Shown here in pieces: positions 27,481-36,879 of a stretch of DNA of 64,000 nucleotides (positions are counted from its first letter, which is position 1; each line of letters begins with the position of its first letter). The DNA comes from Microvirga sp. (GTDB lineage: Bacteria > Pseudomonadota > Alphaproteobacteria > Rhizobiales > Beijerinckiaceae). The notes under the pieces were generated by a model. It saw only the letters and a program-made list of their open reading frames with translations. It was not told the origin of the DNA and searched no databases. A program made the position numbers and the translations under genes. The stretch lies in assembly GCA_031181145.1 (NCBI GenBank), contig JAPSLB010000016.1:1-64000 (forward strand). The letters run 5' to 3'.

Positions 27481-28263
27481 TTACTCGTTGCGGTTGCCCA
27501 GCAGCGCGAGGAGGAACTGGAACATGTTGATGAAGTCCAGGTACAGCTGAAGCGCACCGAACACCGACACTTTGGCGGCGGCCTCGGTGTCGAAGTTGCC
27601 GTACAGGTACATCTCCTTCAGCTTCTGCGTGTCGTAAGCCGTCAGGCCTGCGAAGATCAGGACGCCGATCACGGAAATGCCGAACTGCAGCGCGCTGGAC
27701 GCGACGAAGATGTTCACGATCGAGGCGATGATCAGGCCGAAGAGGCCCATGATCAGGAACGAGCCCATGCCCGACAGGCTGCGGTTGGTGGTGTAGCCCC
27801 ACAGCGACAGCGCACCGAAGGACGCAGCCGTGATGAAGAACACCTGCACGACGCTCCCGCCCGTGTAGCGCAGCAGCAGGGTCGAGAGCGAGGCGCCCAT
27901 CACCGCCGCAAAGGCGAAGAAGGTGCCGCGCGCCGCAGCCGCCGACATGCGATCCATGCGGAACGAGAAGAAGAAGATGAAGGCTAACGGCGCCAGCGCC
28001 ACAACCCACATCAGCGGCGACCCGTACAGGGTCACGCCGAACTGGGTCAGGCCGACACCGCCCATGCGGGCGACCGCCTGAGACGGATCGCTCGTGGTGG
28101 CCAGCATGTTGATGCCGAGCGCGACCAGAGCCGAAATCGCCAGACCCAGGACCATGTTGTTGTAGACGCCGAGCATGAAGGCGCGCAGGCCCTGGTCGAC
28201 CTGTGCCGCCGTCCGGGCAAAGCCGGTGCCATAGGCGGTTTGGTTTTGCTCATACGGTTGCAT
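27481..28263 (-). CDS. Bax inhibitor-1/YccA family membrane protein
   Basis: A 260-residue integral membrane protein with about seven hydrophobic segments (from VYNNMVLGLAISALVALGI to YLDFINMFQFLLALLG). The BI-1 features near the C-terminus are present: FAGLTAYDTQKLKEMY and the acidic pore region. Bacterial members act as pH-sensitive calcium leak channels or interact with FtsH; the role here is not known. Transcribed alone, with its own terminator and a plausible promoter. Confidence 0.93.
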   Translation of the reverse strand: MQPYEQNQTAYGTGFARTAAQVDQGLRAFMLGVYNNMVLGLAISALVALGINMLATTSDPSQAVARMGGVGLTQFGVTLYGSPLMWVVALAPLAFIFFFSFRMDRMSAAAARGTFFAFAAVMGASLSTLLLRYTGGSVVQVFFITAASFGALSLWGYTTNRSLSGMGSFLIMGLFGLIIASIVNIFVASSALQFGISVIGVLIFAGLTAYDTQKLKEMYLYGNFDTEAAAKVSVFGALQLYLDFINMFQFLLALLGNRNE

Positions 28264-28352
28264 CGGAGCCCTTTCTCACGGTGTCCCGTTGATGTTCCCT
28301 CGAAAGGCTGGGAAGTCAGCCCTCGGCCGCCGCGATTCCCGGCGACACCCAA

Positions 28353-28381
28353 AATATGATGGAGCACTTGTCATTTCGCAA
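28353..28381 (-). promoter_or_regulatory. Candidate promoter of the Bax-inhibitor-1 gene
   Basis: Minus strand TTGCGA (28381-28376), 17-bp spacer, CATATT (28358-28353), in an AT-rich part of the 232-bp gap, about 90 bp before the start codon. The gap shows nothing else. Confidence 0.35.
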
Positions 28382-28495
28382 GAGAATGGGCCAAGCTTCA
28401 ATTTTTTGTGAAAAGATTTTCGAGGGCCAGCTTCTACCCTGCCCCTCGAAAACCTCTTTCCGATCGCTCTAAAACGCCGCCCGTCGAGCCCGGCG

Positions 28496-31081
28496 TTAAA
28501 GATTTCTCAAGTAATGCGCCGGCTTTTGACTCAAGATCCGCCAGGTACCCATCAGGCCTAAACCAACGGTCACCAGAACGGCCAAGGCCGAGGCCAGAAG
28601 CGCGCCCGATAAATCTAGGCTAAAGCTTAAGTTCATAAGGCGGGTGACGATGAAATAGGAAGCGATCCCGCCGGCCAGGAGCCCGAAGAGCGCCGTGGCG
28701 AGGCCGAGCAGTCCATACTCGAGGGCGTAGGCCGACAGGAGCCGGGCGCGGGTGGCGCCCAATGTCTTCAACACCACCGCATCATAGAGGCGGGCGCGAT
28801 GGCCTGCTGCGAGCGCGCCCGCGAGCACCAGGAGGCTTGCGATGAGCGCGATCGAGCTTGCCCCGCGGATCGCCATCACGAGCTGGGACACCACGTCGTT
28901 GACGGCCTCCAGGGCATCCTTCACGCGAACGCTCGTCACCATCGGAAAAGCCTGTGCGGAACTCCTCAGGATCCTCGCGTCGGTCGCCGCATCCGACCCG
29001 TTCGGGAAGGTGACGGTGGCCAGATGGGTATGCGGCGCGCCGGCAAAGGTGTTGGGCGAGAACACCATGACGAAGTTGATGCCGAGCGAGCGCCATTCCA
29101 CCTCGCGCAGGTTGGCGATGGTGGCCGTGACGTTGCGGCCGAGCACATTGACGGTGATCTCGTCGCCGAGCCTGAGCCCGAGGCCCTCCGCGATCTTGCT
29201 GTCGAAGGAGACGAGCGGCTTGCCCCGATAGTCTTCGGGCCACCATTCTCCCTGCACCAGCTTCGAGCCTTCGGGCGGCGTCCGGGAATAGGTGATGCCG
29301 CGGTCCCCTTCGAGCACCCAGGAGATGTCCTCGGGAGCCTTGACCTCCGAGACGGGGCGGCCGCCCAGGGTGACGAGGCGCCCGCGCATCATCGGCACGC
29401 GCTCGATGTCGGCCTCGCCCGCCTGGCTCTTCAGGAACCCCTCGAACGCATCCGCCTGCTGGTTGGGAATGTCGAGGAAGAAGAAGCTCGGCGCGCGCTC
29501 CGGCAGGCTCTGCGTCAATTGCTTCGTCAGGTTGGAATCGATGAGCGAGAGCGTCACGAGAAGCGTGATGCCCAATCCCAGCGACAGCACCAGCGAGGGC
29601 GTGAGCGCCCCGGGCCGGTGGATATTGGCGAGCGCGAGGCGCGCGGCCGTGCGCCGGGGGCGCGGCAGGCGGCGGGCGAGCGCCATCAGCCCAAGCGCCA
29701 CGAGGCGCAGGAGCATGAAGGAGCCCGCCGCCGCGGCCACGAACATAAGGGCGATACGCCGGTCATAGGCCGCGATCACCGCCAGCGTCACGAGCGCCAC
29801 CACAGAGAGACCGAGCGCCGCGAGATAGCGGCGGCGCGGCCAGTGCCGCTCCGGATCGATCTGGTCGCGGAACAGGCCCGACACCGGGACGTCATGGGCG
29901 CGTCCGAGGGGGGCGATGGCGAAGACGAGGGCGGTGAGCACGCCATAGAGAAGCGCAATGCCGAGCTCCTGGAACGCGATGACAGGCCGGATCGGGATGG
30001 GCAGGAGATGGCCGAAGAGACCCGTCACGACGAACGGCAGGACCGCGCCGACGGCCAGGCCGATGACGATGGCGAGGACCGCGATCAGCATCACTTGCGT
30101 GAGGTAGAGCATCACCACCTGCCCGCCCGGCGCGCCGAGGCTCTTCAGGGTGGCGATGGAGGCGCGCTTGCGGTCCACGAAGCCGCGCACCGCGTTGGCG
30201 ACGCCGACCCCACCCACCAGCAGCGCGGTGAGGCCGACGAGGGTGAGGAACTGCGTGAACCGCTCGATGTTCTTGGCGAAGCGCGGGTCCGCGTTAAGCC
30301 GGGTGCGGATCCTCCATCCCGCCTCCGGGAGCGCTTGGCTCGCCTCCGCTTCGACCCGCGTCAGCCCCTCCTCGTTGGACAGGGCCGGGGGCAGGATGAG
30401 CCGGTAGGTCCAACGGACCAGGCTTCCGGGCTGGATGAGGCCGGTTGCCCTCAGCGCTTCCTGGGAGATCATCAGGCGCGGGCCGAAGCCGATGCCGTCG
30501 GCGATCTGGTCCGGCTCGGTCACGAGACGCGCGCGCAGTTCCACGGCGGCGCCGCCGACCGTCACGCGGTCCCCCACCTTCAGGTCGAGCCGCGCCAGGA
30601 GCGCCGGGTCCACGGCCGCCCCGAATGCGCCGTCGCGCTCGGCGAAGAGATCGGCGGGCGCGAGCTGCGGGTCGGTTTCGAGCGCGCCGACCGTGGGGTA
30701 GCCGGAATCGACCGCCTTCATCTCGACGAGGCCGGAACCCTTCTCCCCGGCAATCGCCATGGCGCGCAGCGACGCGATGACGTTCACCTGCCCCTTGGAT
30801 TCGAGAAAAGCCCGCTCAGGCCCGCTCGCCTCCCGCTGGATGAGCGAGAAGGCCATGTCGCCGCCGAGGATCCGGCGGCCTTCGCGGGAGATGCCCTCCG
30901 TCAGCGAGCGCGACAGGGAGGATACGCTCGCGATCGCCGCCACCCCGAGGGCGATGCAGGCGAGAAAGATGCCGAACCCCCTCAGGCCGGCGCGCAGCTC
31001 GCGCAAGGCCAGCCTCAGGAGGAGGGGCAGGCGCGAGGCCGGGGCTTGACGCCGCCGCGGCGTGGACAGAGTGCCGTGCAT
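28496..31081 (-). CDS. ABC transporter permease, FtsX/MacB type (YbbP-like)
   Basis: An 861-residue permease. One N-terminal helix (FGIFLACIALGVAAIASV), a large periplasmic region, three to four helices around residues 270-420, further helices near 430-480 and a second periplasmic domain, then a final FtsX block (SSIALIASLLVLAGALAAG to LVTVGLGLMGTWRIL). This double FtsX layout matches E. coli YbbP, whose operon with YbbA and TesA is inferred to export or extract lipids or other hydrophobic compounds. Directly follows its ATPase gene and is divergent from the arylesterase. Confidence 0.92.
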   Translation of the reverse strand: MHGTLSTPRRRQAPASRLPLLLRLALRELRAGLRGFGIFLACIALGVAAIASVSSLSRSLTEGISREGRRILGGDMAFSLIQREASGPERAFLESKGQVNVIASLRAMAIAGEKGSGLVEMKAVDSGYPTVGALETDPQLAPADLFAERDGAFGAAVDPALLARLDLKVGDRVTVGGAAVELRARLVTEPDQIADGIGFGPRLMISQEALRATGLIQPGSLVRWTYRLILPPALSNEEGLTRVEAEASQALPEAGWRIRTRLNADPRFAKNIERFTQFLTLVGLTALLVGGVGVANAVRGFVDRKRASIATLKSLGAPGGQVVMLYLTQVMLIAVLAIVIGLAVGAVLPFVVTGLFGHLLPIPIRPVIAFQELGIALLYGVLTALVFAIAPLGRAHDVPVSGLFRDQIDPERHWPRRRYLAALGLSVVALVTLAVIAAYDRRIALMFVAAAAGSFMLLRLVALGLMALARRLPRPRRTAARLALANIHRPGALTPSLVLSLGLGITLLVTLSLIDSNLTKQLTQSLPERAPSFFFLDIPNQQADAFEGFLKSQAGEADIERVPMMRGRLVTLGGRPVSEVKAPEDISWVLEGDRGITYSRTPPEGSKLVQGEWWPEDYRGKPLVSFDSKIAEGLGLRLGDEITVNVLGRNVTATIANLREVEWRSLGINFVMVFSPNTFAGAPHTHLATVTFPNGSDAATDARILRSSAQAFPMVTSVRVKDALEAVNDVVSQLVMAIRGASSIALIASLLVLAGALAAGHRARLYDAVVLKTLGATRARLLSAYALEYGLLGLATALFGLLAGGIASYFIVTRLMNLSFSLDLSGALLASALAVLVTVGLGLMGTWRILSQKPAHYLRNL

Positions 31082-31093
31082 GAGCTCCCTCCC

Positions 31094-31786
31094 CTACGCC
31101 ACGGCCGGGGCCGCATCGGCCTCGACCTGGCCCGAGCGCAGCCGCACCATGCGGTCGCAGAGGCGGGCCAGGCTGAGATCGTGCGTCACGAGCACCAGGG
31201 TTGCGCCACGGTCGCGCTTGAGGGCGAAGAGCAGGTCGACGATGGATTGCCCCGTGGTCTCGTCGAGATTGCCGGTGGGCTCGTCCGCCACGAGAATCGC
31301 GGGGTTCGGCACGATGGCACGGGCAATCGCCACGCGCTGCTGCTCGCCGCCCGAAAGCTGGGCCGGATAATGATGCAGACGATGGCCGAGCCCCACGGCC
31401 TTCAATTCGGCCTCGGCCCGCTCGAAGGCGTCGTCCTCGCCGGCCAACTCCAGGGGGAGCGCCACGTTTTCGAGCGCCGTCATGGTCGGCACGAGGTGAA
31501 AGGACTGGAACACGATCCCGATGCGCCGCCCGCGAAAGCGCGCCAGCGCATCCTCGTCGAGGCCCGACAGATCGGTGCCGTCGACGATCACCCTGCCCGA
31601 ATCCGGGCGCTCGAGGCCCGCCATGGTCATGAGCAGGGTGGATTTCCCGGAGCCCGAGGGCCCCACGAGACCGACCGCCTCGCCCCTGTCGACGTTCAGC
31701 GAGATGCCCTTGAGGATGTGCACCCGCGCGGCCCCGCGCCCGAGGCTCAAATCGACGTCGTGCAGCGCGATGGCCTTGTCCTTCAT
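31094..31786 (-). CDS. ABC transporter ATP-binding protein (YbbA/LolD-like)
   Basis: A 230-residue ATPase: Walker A GPSGSGKST, Q-loop VFQSFHLVPTM, signature LSGGEQQRVAIARA, Walker B ILVADEPTGNLD and H-loop THD. It belongs to the MacB/LolD/YbbA group that drives FtsX-type permeases; the partner is encoded 12 bp downstream. Confidence 0.94.
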   Translation of the reverse strand: MKDKAIALHDVDLSLGRGAARVHILKGISLNVDRGEAVGLVGPSGSGKSTLLMTMAGLERPDSGRVIVDGTDLSGLDEDALARFRGRRIGIVFQSFHLVPTMTALENVALPLELAGEDDAFERAEAELKAVGLGHRLHHYPAQLSGGEQQRVAIARAIVPNPAILVADEPTGNLDETTGQSIVDLLFALKRDRGATLVLVTHDLSLARLCDRMVRLRSGQVEADAAPAVA

Positions 31787-31859
31787 GCCCGTTCACCCGA
31801 TCTGTTGGAGACTTGTCCGAAAGTCGCTGTTTAGTCCGGCATAGATGGGAAGCCTATCG

Positions 31860-32522
31860 ATGAAGCGCCAATCAGGCCCGTTCATGACGATCATTTTTGC
31901 GTGTGCGGCGGCCCTTGCCGCCATGATCGCCCCTGCCTCCGCCCCCCTGGCGCAACAGGAAACCTTGCGCCTCGTCGCCCTGGGCGACAGCCTGACGGCG
32001 GGTTACGGCCTGCCGCAGGAAGCCGCCTTCCCGGCGGTGCTGGAGCGCGCCCTCAAGGCCAAGGGCTACCGCGTCGAGATCGCCAATGCGGGCGTCTCGG
32101 GCGACACCTCCACCGGAGGGCTCGACCGGCTCGACTGGTCGGTGCCCGACGGAACGGACGGGGTGATCGTGGAGCTCGGCGCCAACGACATGCTGCGCGG
32201 CCTCGATCCTGCCATCACGCGCAGGAACATCGAGACCATCGTGGAACGCCTGAAAGCCCGGAACATCCCCGTGATGCTCGCCGGCATGTACGCCTCGCGA
32301 AACCTGGGCGCGGATTACATCGAGAAGTTCGATACCATCTATTCCGACATTGCGAAGAAGCACGACCTTGTGCTCTATCCCTTCTTCCTCGACGGGATTG
32401 CCGGCGAGCGATCCCTCAACCTGCCCGACGGCCTCCACCCGACGGCGAAGGGAGTGGAGATCGTCGTCGAGCGCATCCTGCCCAGCGTCGAGACCTTTCT
32501 TTCCCGCCTGACGCAGCGCTGA
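31860..32522 (+). CDS. tesA: GDSL-family arylesterase / lysophospholipase (TesA-like)
   Basis: A 220-residue exported SGNH hydrolase. Signal peptide (FMTIIFACAAALAAMIAPASA), block I LVALGDSLTAGYGL with Ser44, GVSGDTSTGG (Gly block), GANDMLRG (Asn block) and DGLHPTAKG (catalytic Asp-His). TesA is a periplasmic thioesterase, arylesterase and lysophospholipase. ATG at 31860 has GGGAAG upstream; an in-frame ATG at 31845 is an alternative. Divergent from the YbbA/YbbP-like genes, an arrangement conserved from E. coli. Confidence 0.93.
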   Translation: MKRQSGPFMTIIFACAAALAAMIAPASAPLAQQETLRLVALGDSLTAGYGLPQEAAFPAVLERALKAKGYRVEIANAGVSGDTSTGGLDRLDWSVPDGTDGVIVELGANDMLRGLDPAITRRNIETIVERLKARNIPVMLAGMYASRNLGADYIEKFDTIYSDIAKKHDLVLYPFFLDGIAGERSLNLPDGLHPTAKGVEIVVERILPSVETFLSRLTQR

Positions 32523-32591
32523 TCCCCTTCGGCGCCTTTCTGAAAATCCATATTGAGCCGCGGCGCGCGATCGCCGCGAGGAGCCTTGAAG

Positions 32592-33635
32592 ATGCAATAT
32601 CGCCGGCTTGGCCGCACCGACCTCGACGTCAGCCTGATCTGCCTCGGCACCATGACCTGGGGCCAGCAGAACACCGAGGCCGAAGGCCATGAGCAGATGG
32701 ATTACGCCCTCGACCATGGCATCAATTTCTTCGACACCGCGGAACTCTATTCCATTCCTCCACGGCCTGAGACGCAGGGCTCCACGGAGCGGATCATCGG
32801 CTCCTGGTTCAAGTCCCGCGGCACCCGCGACAAGGTGATTCTGGCCTCCAAGGTGGTGGGCCGCTCGGAGAACACCTGGTTCCGCGACGACGGCTCTCCG
32901 GCCGAACTCTCGCGCCAGCAGATCGAGGAGGCCGTGAACAAGAGCCTCAAGCGGCTTCAGACGGACTACATCGACCTCTACCAGATCCACTGGCCCGACC
33001 GGCCGGTGCCCTGGGGCGCGAACCCGACCATCTACAGGCATCTCGAGGGCGACTCGCACCCGATCGCCGAGACGGTGGAGATCATGACGGATCTGGTGAA
33101 GGCCGGAAAGATCCGGCATTTCGGGCTCTCCAACGAGAGCGCCTGGGGCACCATGACCTATCTCAAGCATGCGGAGGTCAAGGGCCTGGCGCGGGTGCAG
33201 TCCGTTCAGAACGCCTACAACCTGCTCAACCGCACCTACGAGGTGGCGCTGGCCGAGGTGAGCATGCGCGAGCAGGTAAGCCTGCTCGCCTATTCGCCGC
33301 TGGCCCAGGGCTATCTGACGGGCAAGTATCTCGACGGGGCCCGGCCGGCCGGCGCACGCACCACGCTCTTCAACCGCGGCCAGCGCTACGAGAACCCGAC
33401 GGCGGAGGCGGCGATCCGCAAATACATCGCGCTTGCCAGGGAATTCGGCCTCGATCCGGCCCAGATGGCGCTGGCCTTCGTCAATTCGCGGCCCTTCGTG
33501 ACCTCCAACATCATCGGCGCGACGTCGATGGCGCAGCTGAAGACGGACATCGCATCGGTCGAGGTGACCATCACGCCGGAACTGGAGAAGCGGATCGACG
33601 CCATCCACGTCGAGCATTGCAATCCCTGTCCGTGA
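32592..33635 (+). CDS. aldo/keto reductase (Tas-like)
   Basis: A 347-residue (alpha/beta)8 NADPH-dependent oxidoreductase. MQYRRLGRTDLDVSLICLGTMTWG, FFDTAELYS (Asp and Tyr of the tetrad), ILASKVVG (Lys), YIDLYQIHWPDR (His), and NIIGATSMAQL near the C-terminal cofactor site. The insertion around residues 100-150 resembles E. coli Tas. ATG at 32592 follows TTGAAG/GAGGAG. Substrate not known. Confidence 0.92.
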   Translation: MQYRRLGRTDLDVSLICLGTMTWGQQNTEAEGHEQMDYALDHGINFFDTAELYSIPPRPETQGSTERIIGSWFKSRGTRDKVILASKVVGRSENTWFRDDGSPAELSRQQIEEAVNKSLKRLQTDYIDLYQIHWPDRPVPWGANPTIYRHLEGDSHPIAETVEIMTDLVKAGKIRHFGLSNESAWGTMTYLKHAEVKGLARVQSVQNAYNLLNRTYEVALAEVSMREQVSLLAYSPLAQGYLTGKYLDGARPAGARTTLFNRGQRYENPTAEAAIRKYIALAREFGLDPAQMALAFVNSRPFVTSNIIGATSMAQLKTDIASVEVTITPELEKRIDAIHVEHCNPCP

Positions 33636-33645
33636 CGCCATTCTC

Positions 33646-33676
33646 CGTCATCACCGGCCTTGTGCCGGTGATGACG
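33646..33676. repeat. Palindrome with perfect 13-bp arms after the aldo/keto reductase gene
   Basis: CGTCATCACCGGC, loop cttgt, GCCGGTGATGACG. Its first arm begins 11 bp past the stop codon. It is the cleanest copy of the CACCGGC module and could also act as a 3' mRNA stabiliser or terminator. Confidence 0.8.
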
Positions 33677-33754
33677 TGGGTCGTTCCAGCCGGAACAAAG
33701 CAGGCCGTCCGTCGTCTGTATCGTCAAGAATGAGTAAAGCCCGGGAGGCGCCGC

Positions 33755-34291
33755 ATGCCACGTCTTTTCACCGGCATCGAGATTCCCCCCGAAATCGGGC
33801 TCGCCCTTTCCGCGTATCGCGGCGGGCTGCCGGGCGCACGCTGGATCGATCCCGAAAATTATCACATCACCCTGCGCTTCATCGGCGACATCGATGAGCG
33901 CATGGCGGACGACGTGTGCTCGATTCTTGGCGATTCCCGTTGGCGGGAGCCCATCGCCATCGCCATCGACGGGCTCGACACCTTCGGAGGCGGCAAGCCC
34001 CGTGCGGTGTTCGCCCGCGCCGCGGGAAACGGCGAGCTCGCCGATCTCCAGGCAGAGCAGGAGCGCATGATGCGCCAGATCGGCCTGCCTCCAGAGACGC
34101 GCAAGTTCATCCCGCACGTGACGCTGGCGCGGCTGAAGAACGTCTCTCCCATCGATGTGGCGGATTACATGGCGACCCGGGGCCATTTTCCGAAGCTCAC
34201 CTTCAGCGTCGACCGCTTCGTGCTCTACTCGTCGCGCGCCTCCGTGGGCGGCGGACCTTACGTGATCGAAGCGGCCTACCCCTTAAGCTGA
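33755..34291 (+). CDS. thpR: RNA 2',3'-cyclic phosphodiesterase (2'-5' RNA ligase family)
   Basis: A 178-residue 2H-phosphoesterase. It begins MPRLFTGIEIPPEI and has the two signature motifs HITLRF (His37) and HVTLARL, about 85 residues apart. The enzyme opens 2',3'-cyclic phosphates on RNA; the ligase activity seen in vitro is probably secondary. Length is usual. Confidence 0.95.
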   Translation: MPRLFTGIEIPPEIGLALSAYRGGLPGARWIDPENYHITLRFIGDIDERMADDVCSILGDSRWREPIAIAIDGLDTFGGGKPRAVFARAAGNGELADLQAEQERMMRQIGLPPETRKFIPHVTLARLKNVSPIDVADYMATRGHFPKLTFSVDRFVLYSSRASVGGGPYVIEAAYPLS

Positions 34292-34329
34292 CTCGACGGC
34301 CGAGCTTCCGGCGGCTACGTCAGTGAGTC

Positions 34330-34929
34330 ATGGCCCTACTGATTTTCCTTACCCACCCCGAGGTGGTGATCGACCCGCTCGTGCCCGTGCCGCAATGGCC
34401 GCTGAACGACACGGGGCGCGGGCGCATGGAAAGTTTCGCCGATGCGCTCTCAGGGGTTCGCCTTTCCTCGATCCATGCCAGCGCCGAGCAGAAGGCGATG
34501 GACGGAGCCGCCATCGTGGCGGAGCGTTTCGGCCTGTCCTACCGGGTCCACGAGGATCTGGGCGAGAACGACCGCTCTGCCACGGGCTATATCGCGCCGC
34601 CGGAATTCTGGGACGTCGTGAGCGAGTTCTTCGGTCGGCCGCACGAGAGCATCCGCGGCTGGGAGCGCGCCATCGACGCGCAGGAGCGCATCGTGAAGGC
34701 CGTGAGACGGATCGCGGCGGAGGAGACCCGCGACACCCTCGTCGTGTCCCATGGCGGCGTCGGCTGCCTGCTCATGGCGCACCTGCAGGGAGTCGAGATC
34801 GGCCGGGAAAGCCGGCCGCAGCATCCCGGCGGCGGCTGCTTCCTTGTGATGGACCGGGAGACCTTCTCTCTCCGGCAGGACTGGCTGAGCATCGAGGAAG
34901 CCGCCTTTCCTCATGAGCAACCTGACTGA
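34330..34929 (+). CDS. histidine-phosphatase-superfamily protein with degenerate RHG motif
   Basis: A 199-residue protein with the phosphoglycerate-mutase fold: WPLNDTGRGRMESF, SSIHASAEQKAMDGA, and VVSHGGVGCLL carrying the second His. The first motif reads LTHPEV where active enzymes have (L/V)RHGE, so the nucleophile-position His is kept but the flanking Arg is Thr; the second Arg (normally SxxxRAxxTA) is also lost. It may bind phosphorylated ligands or act with altered chemistry. Tandem with thpR and the pterin dehydratase. Confidence 0.82.
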   Translation: MALLIFLTHPEVVIDPLVPVPQWPLNDTGRGRMESFADALSGVRLSSIHASAEQKAMDGAAIVAERFGLSYRVHEDLGENDRSATGYIAPPEFWDVVSEFFGRPHESIRGWERAIDAQERIVKAVRRIAAEETRDTLVVSHGGVGCLLMAHLQGVEIGRESRPQHPGGGCFLVMDRETFSLRQDWLSIEEAAFPHEQPD

Positions 34930-34998
34930 CCATGGGGCTTGAAACATCGCCCGAGCGCCTCATCACTAAACGGGTCTATCTCGGAGATGACGCAGCCC

Positions 34999-35301
34999 AT
35001 GCCCCGCTTGACCGATTCCGAACGCCAGGACCTTCTCCCCGCCCTCGACGGCTGGGCTCTCGTGGAGGGCCGGGATGCCATCCATAAGCGCTTCGTGTTC
35101 GACGATTTCAACGCGGCCTTCGGCTGGATGACGCGCGTCGCCCTGGCGGCCGAGCCCATGAACCACCACCCGGAATGGTTCAACGTCTACAACAAGGTGG
35201 ATGTGACGCTCTCCACCCACGACGCCGGGGGCCTCACCCGCCGCGACATCGAACTGGCGCAGCGCATGAATCAGCTGGCCGCCGGGCTGGTGAAGAGCTG
35301 A
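34999..35301 (+). CDS. phhB: 4a-hydroxytetrahydrobiopterin dehydratase
   Basis: A 100-residue protein matching the PCD/DCoH fold: [33 protein letters not shown], and [21 protein letters not shown] with the catalytic histidines. It dehydrates 4a-hydroxytetrahydrobiopterin formed by aromatic amino-acid hydroxylases. ATG at 34987 is also possible; 34999 gives the standard N-terminus and has GGAG 12 bases upstream. No hydroxylase gene is in the window. Confidence 0.9.
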   Translation: MPRLTDSERQDLLPALDGWALVEGRDAIHKRFVFDDFNAAFGWMTRVALAAEPMNHHPEWFNVYNKVDVTLSTHDAGGLTRRDIELAQRMNQLAAGLVKS

Positions 35302-35304
35302 ACC

Positions 35305-35712
35305 ATGGAGGACCCGGATGTCCTCACGGGCGGCTGCGCCTGCGGCCAGCTCACCTTTCGGGTGCGCGGGGCCCCGAAGCGCGTGGGCCTGTGCCATTGC
35401 ATGACCTGCCGCAAGACGAGCGGCAGTGTCTTCAATGCCTTTGCGATCTTTCCCGCCGACCGGGTGACGGTCTCGGGCGCGAACCGGAACTGGGAGGCCG
35501 CTCCCGGGAGCCAGCGCCGCTTCTGCCCGCAATGCGGGTCACAGGTGTTCCATTGGGAAGACGGCGACGAGATCGAGATCAAGCTCGGCGCCTTCGACCG
35601 TGCGGATCTTTTCACGCCCACCTACGAGGCCTGGACCAAGCGCCGTGAGAGCTGGCTCAGCACCCCTGACCTGATCGGCTACCCTGAGAACCGGGATGAA
35701 GCGGCATCGTGA
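35305..35712 (+). CDS. GFA (CENP-V/glutathione-dependent formaldehyde-activating) domain protein
   Basis: A 135-residue zinc protein with the GFA cysteine pattern: GGCACGQLTF, LCHCMTCRKTSGS and RFCPQCGSQVF. Members are called glutathione-dependent formaldehyde-activating after Gfa of Paracoccus, but most have unknown substrates. It starts 3 bp after the pterin dehydratase stop, so the two are probably co-transcribed. Confidence 0.92.
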   Translation: MEDPDVLTGGCACGQLTFRVRGAPKRVGLCHCMTCRKTSGSVFNAFAIFPADRVTVSGANRNWEAAPGSQRRFCPQCGSQVFHWEDGDEIEIKLGAFDRADLFTPTYEAWTKRRESWLSTPDLIGYPENRDEAAS

Positions 35713-35826
35713 GCGGCTTCCGCTGTGCGCGAGACAGGGGCGCAGGCCGCGTCGTGAGCCTGCCCGGCGGCTTGCAATCCCGTTCTCGTCCTGACACAGC
35801 AATCCGGTCACCGGGAGGGCGAATTC

Positions 35827-36873
35827 TTGTCTGACGCATCGAGCAAGCCGGCCGAGAGCCCGAGATTTCCAGCAGCGCTCCTGCAGGACCGTGTCCTCTC
35901 GGCCTTGCGCGAAGCAGGCGCCGACGAGGCATCCGCGTCCGCCACGACCCGCGCGCTGATGCATGCCTCACTCCTTGGCATCGACAGCCATGGCGTCCGG
36001 CTCACATCCTTCTATGCCGAGGGCCTCAGAAGCGGTCAGATCAACGGCGCTCCCGCCCTCAAGCTCCGTCGCACGGCCGCCGCGAGCGCCATGCTGGATG
36101 CCGACCACGGTCTCGGCCATGCGGCCGCCTATGCCGGCGTGGAGGAGGCTTGCCGGCTCGCCAAGGAGAGCGGGGTCGGCGCGGTCGGCATTGCCCGTTC
36201 GACCCATTACGGAGCGGCGGGAGCCTATGCCCTGGCAGGGGCCGAGGCGGGATGCATCGCGATCTCGACGACGAATGCGGATTCCCTCGTGGCGCTTCAT
36301 GGCGGGGCATCGCGCTTTCACGGTACGAACCCCATCGCGGCGGCGGCGCCGGTGCGCGATTCGAAGCCGTGGCTTCTGGACATGGCGAGTTCGGCAATCC
36401 CCTATAACCGGGTGCTGCTCTACCGCTCGCTCCAGCGGGAACTCCCCCCTGAGGTCACGGCCGATATCCACGGAGAGCCGACCCGCGACCCGCACCGGGC
36501 GGAGATCCTGACGCCTCTCGGAGGCTCGGATTTCGGCTTCAAGGGCGCGGGCCTGGCCGGCCTTGTGACGATCCTCTCGGCCATCCTGACGGGCGCGACG
36601 CCCGATCATCTCGTCACGCCCATGGGCGACGGACATGCGGGGCCTCACGATATCGGCCATTTCTGCCTCGCCATCGATCCGGGGCGTTTCGTGGGACGCG
36701 ACGCCTATGACGCGCTCATGGCGCAGTATCTCGCGGGCCTGCGCGCCTCTCCGGCAAGGGCCGGTGAGCCGGTTCTTGCCCCGGGGGATCGTGAATGGCG
36801 GACGCTGGAGGAGCGCAGCCGCATCGGAATTCCGGTCGATCCCGATACGGCGCGCTTTCTCGAGCTTGTCTGA
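35827..36873 (+). CDS. Ldh-family (malate/L-lactate dehydrogenase type 2) oxidoreductase
   Basis: A 348-residue NAD(P)-dependent 2-hydroxyacid dehydrogenase of the non-Rossmann Ldh_2 family: ASLLGIDSHGVRLTSFY, LDADHGLGHAAAY, VARSTHYGAAGAYA-like IARSTHYGAAGAY with the catalytic His, STTNAD, GTNPIAAAAP, and FGFKGAGLAGLVTIL. TTG start at 35827 follows GGAGGG at 7 bases. The family includes malate, sulfolactate and ureidoglycolate dehydrogenases, so the substrate is open. Confidence 0.9.
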   Translation: MSDASSKPAESPRFPAALLQDRVLSALREAGADEASASATTRALMHASLLGIDSHGVRLTSFYAEGLRSGQINGAPALKLRRTAAASAMLDADHGLGHAAAYAGVEEACRLAKESGVGAVGIARSTHYGAAGAYALAGAEAGCIAISTTNADSLVALHGGASRFHGTNPIAAAAPVRDSKPWLLDMASSAIPYNRVLLYRSLQRELPPEVTADIHGEPTRDPHRAEILTPLGGSDFGFKGAGLAGLVTILSAILTGATPDHLVTPMGDGHAGPHDIGHFCLAIDPGRFVGRDAYDALMAQYLAGLRASPARAGEPVLAPGDREWRTLEERSRIGIPVDPDTARFLELV

Positions 36874-36879
36874 AACGGC

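Noticed and set aside
28799..31834. Plus-strand open frame of about 1010 codons opposite the ABC permease and ATPase genes
   Set aside because: Antisense artefact of codon bias; the minus-strand proteins carry clear FtsX and ABC motifs.
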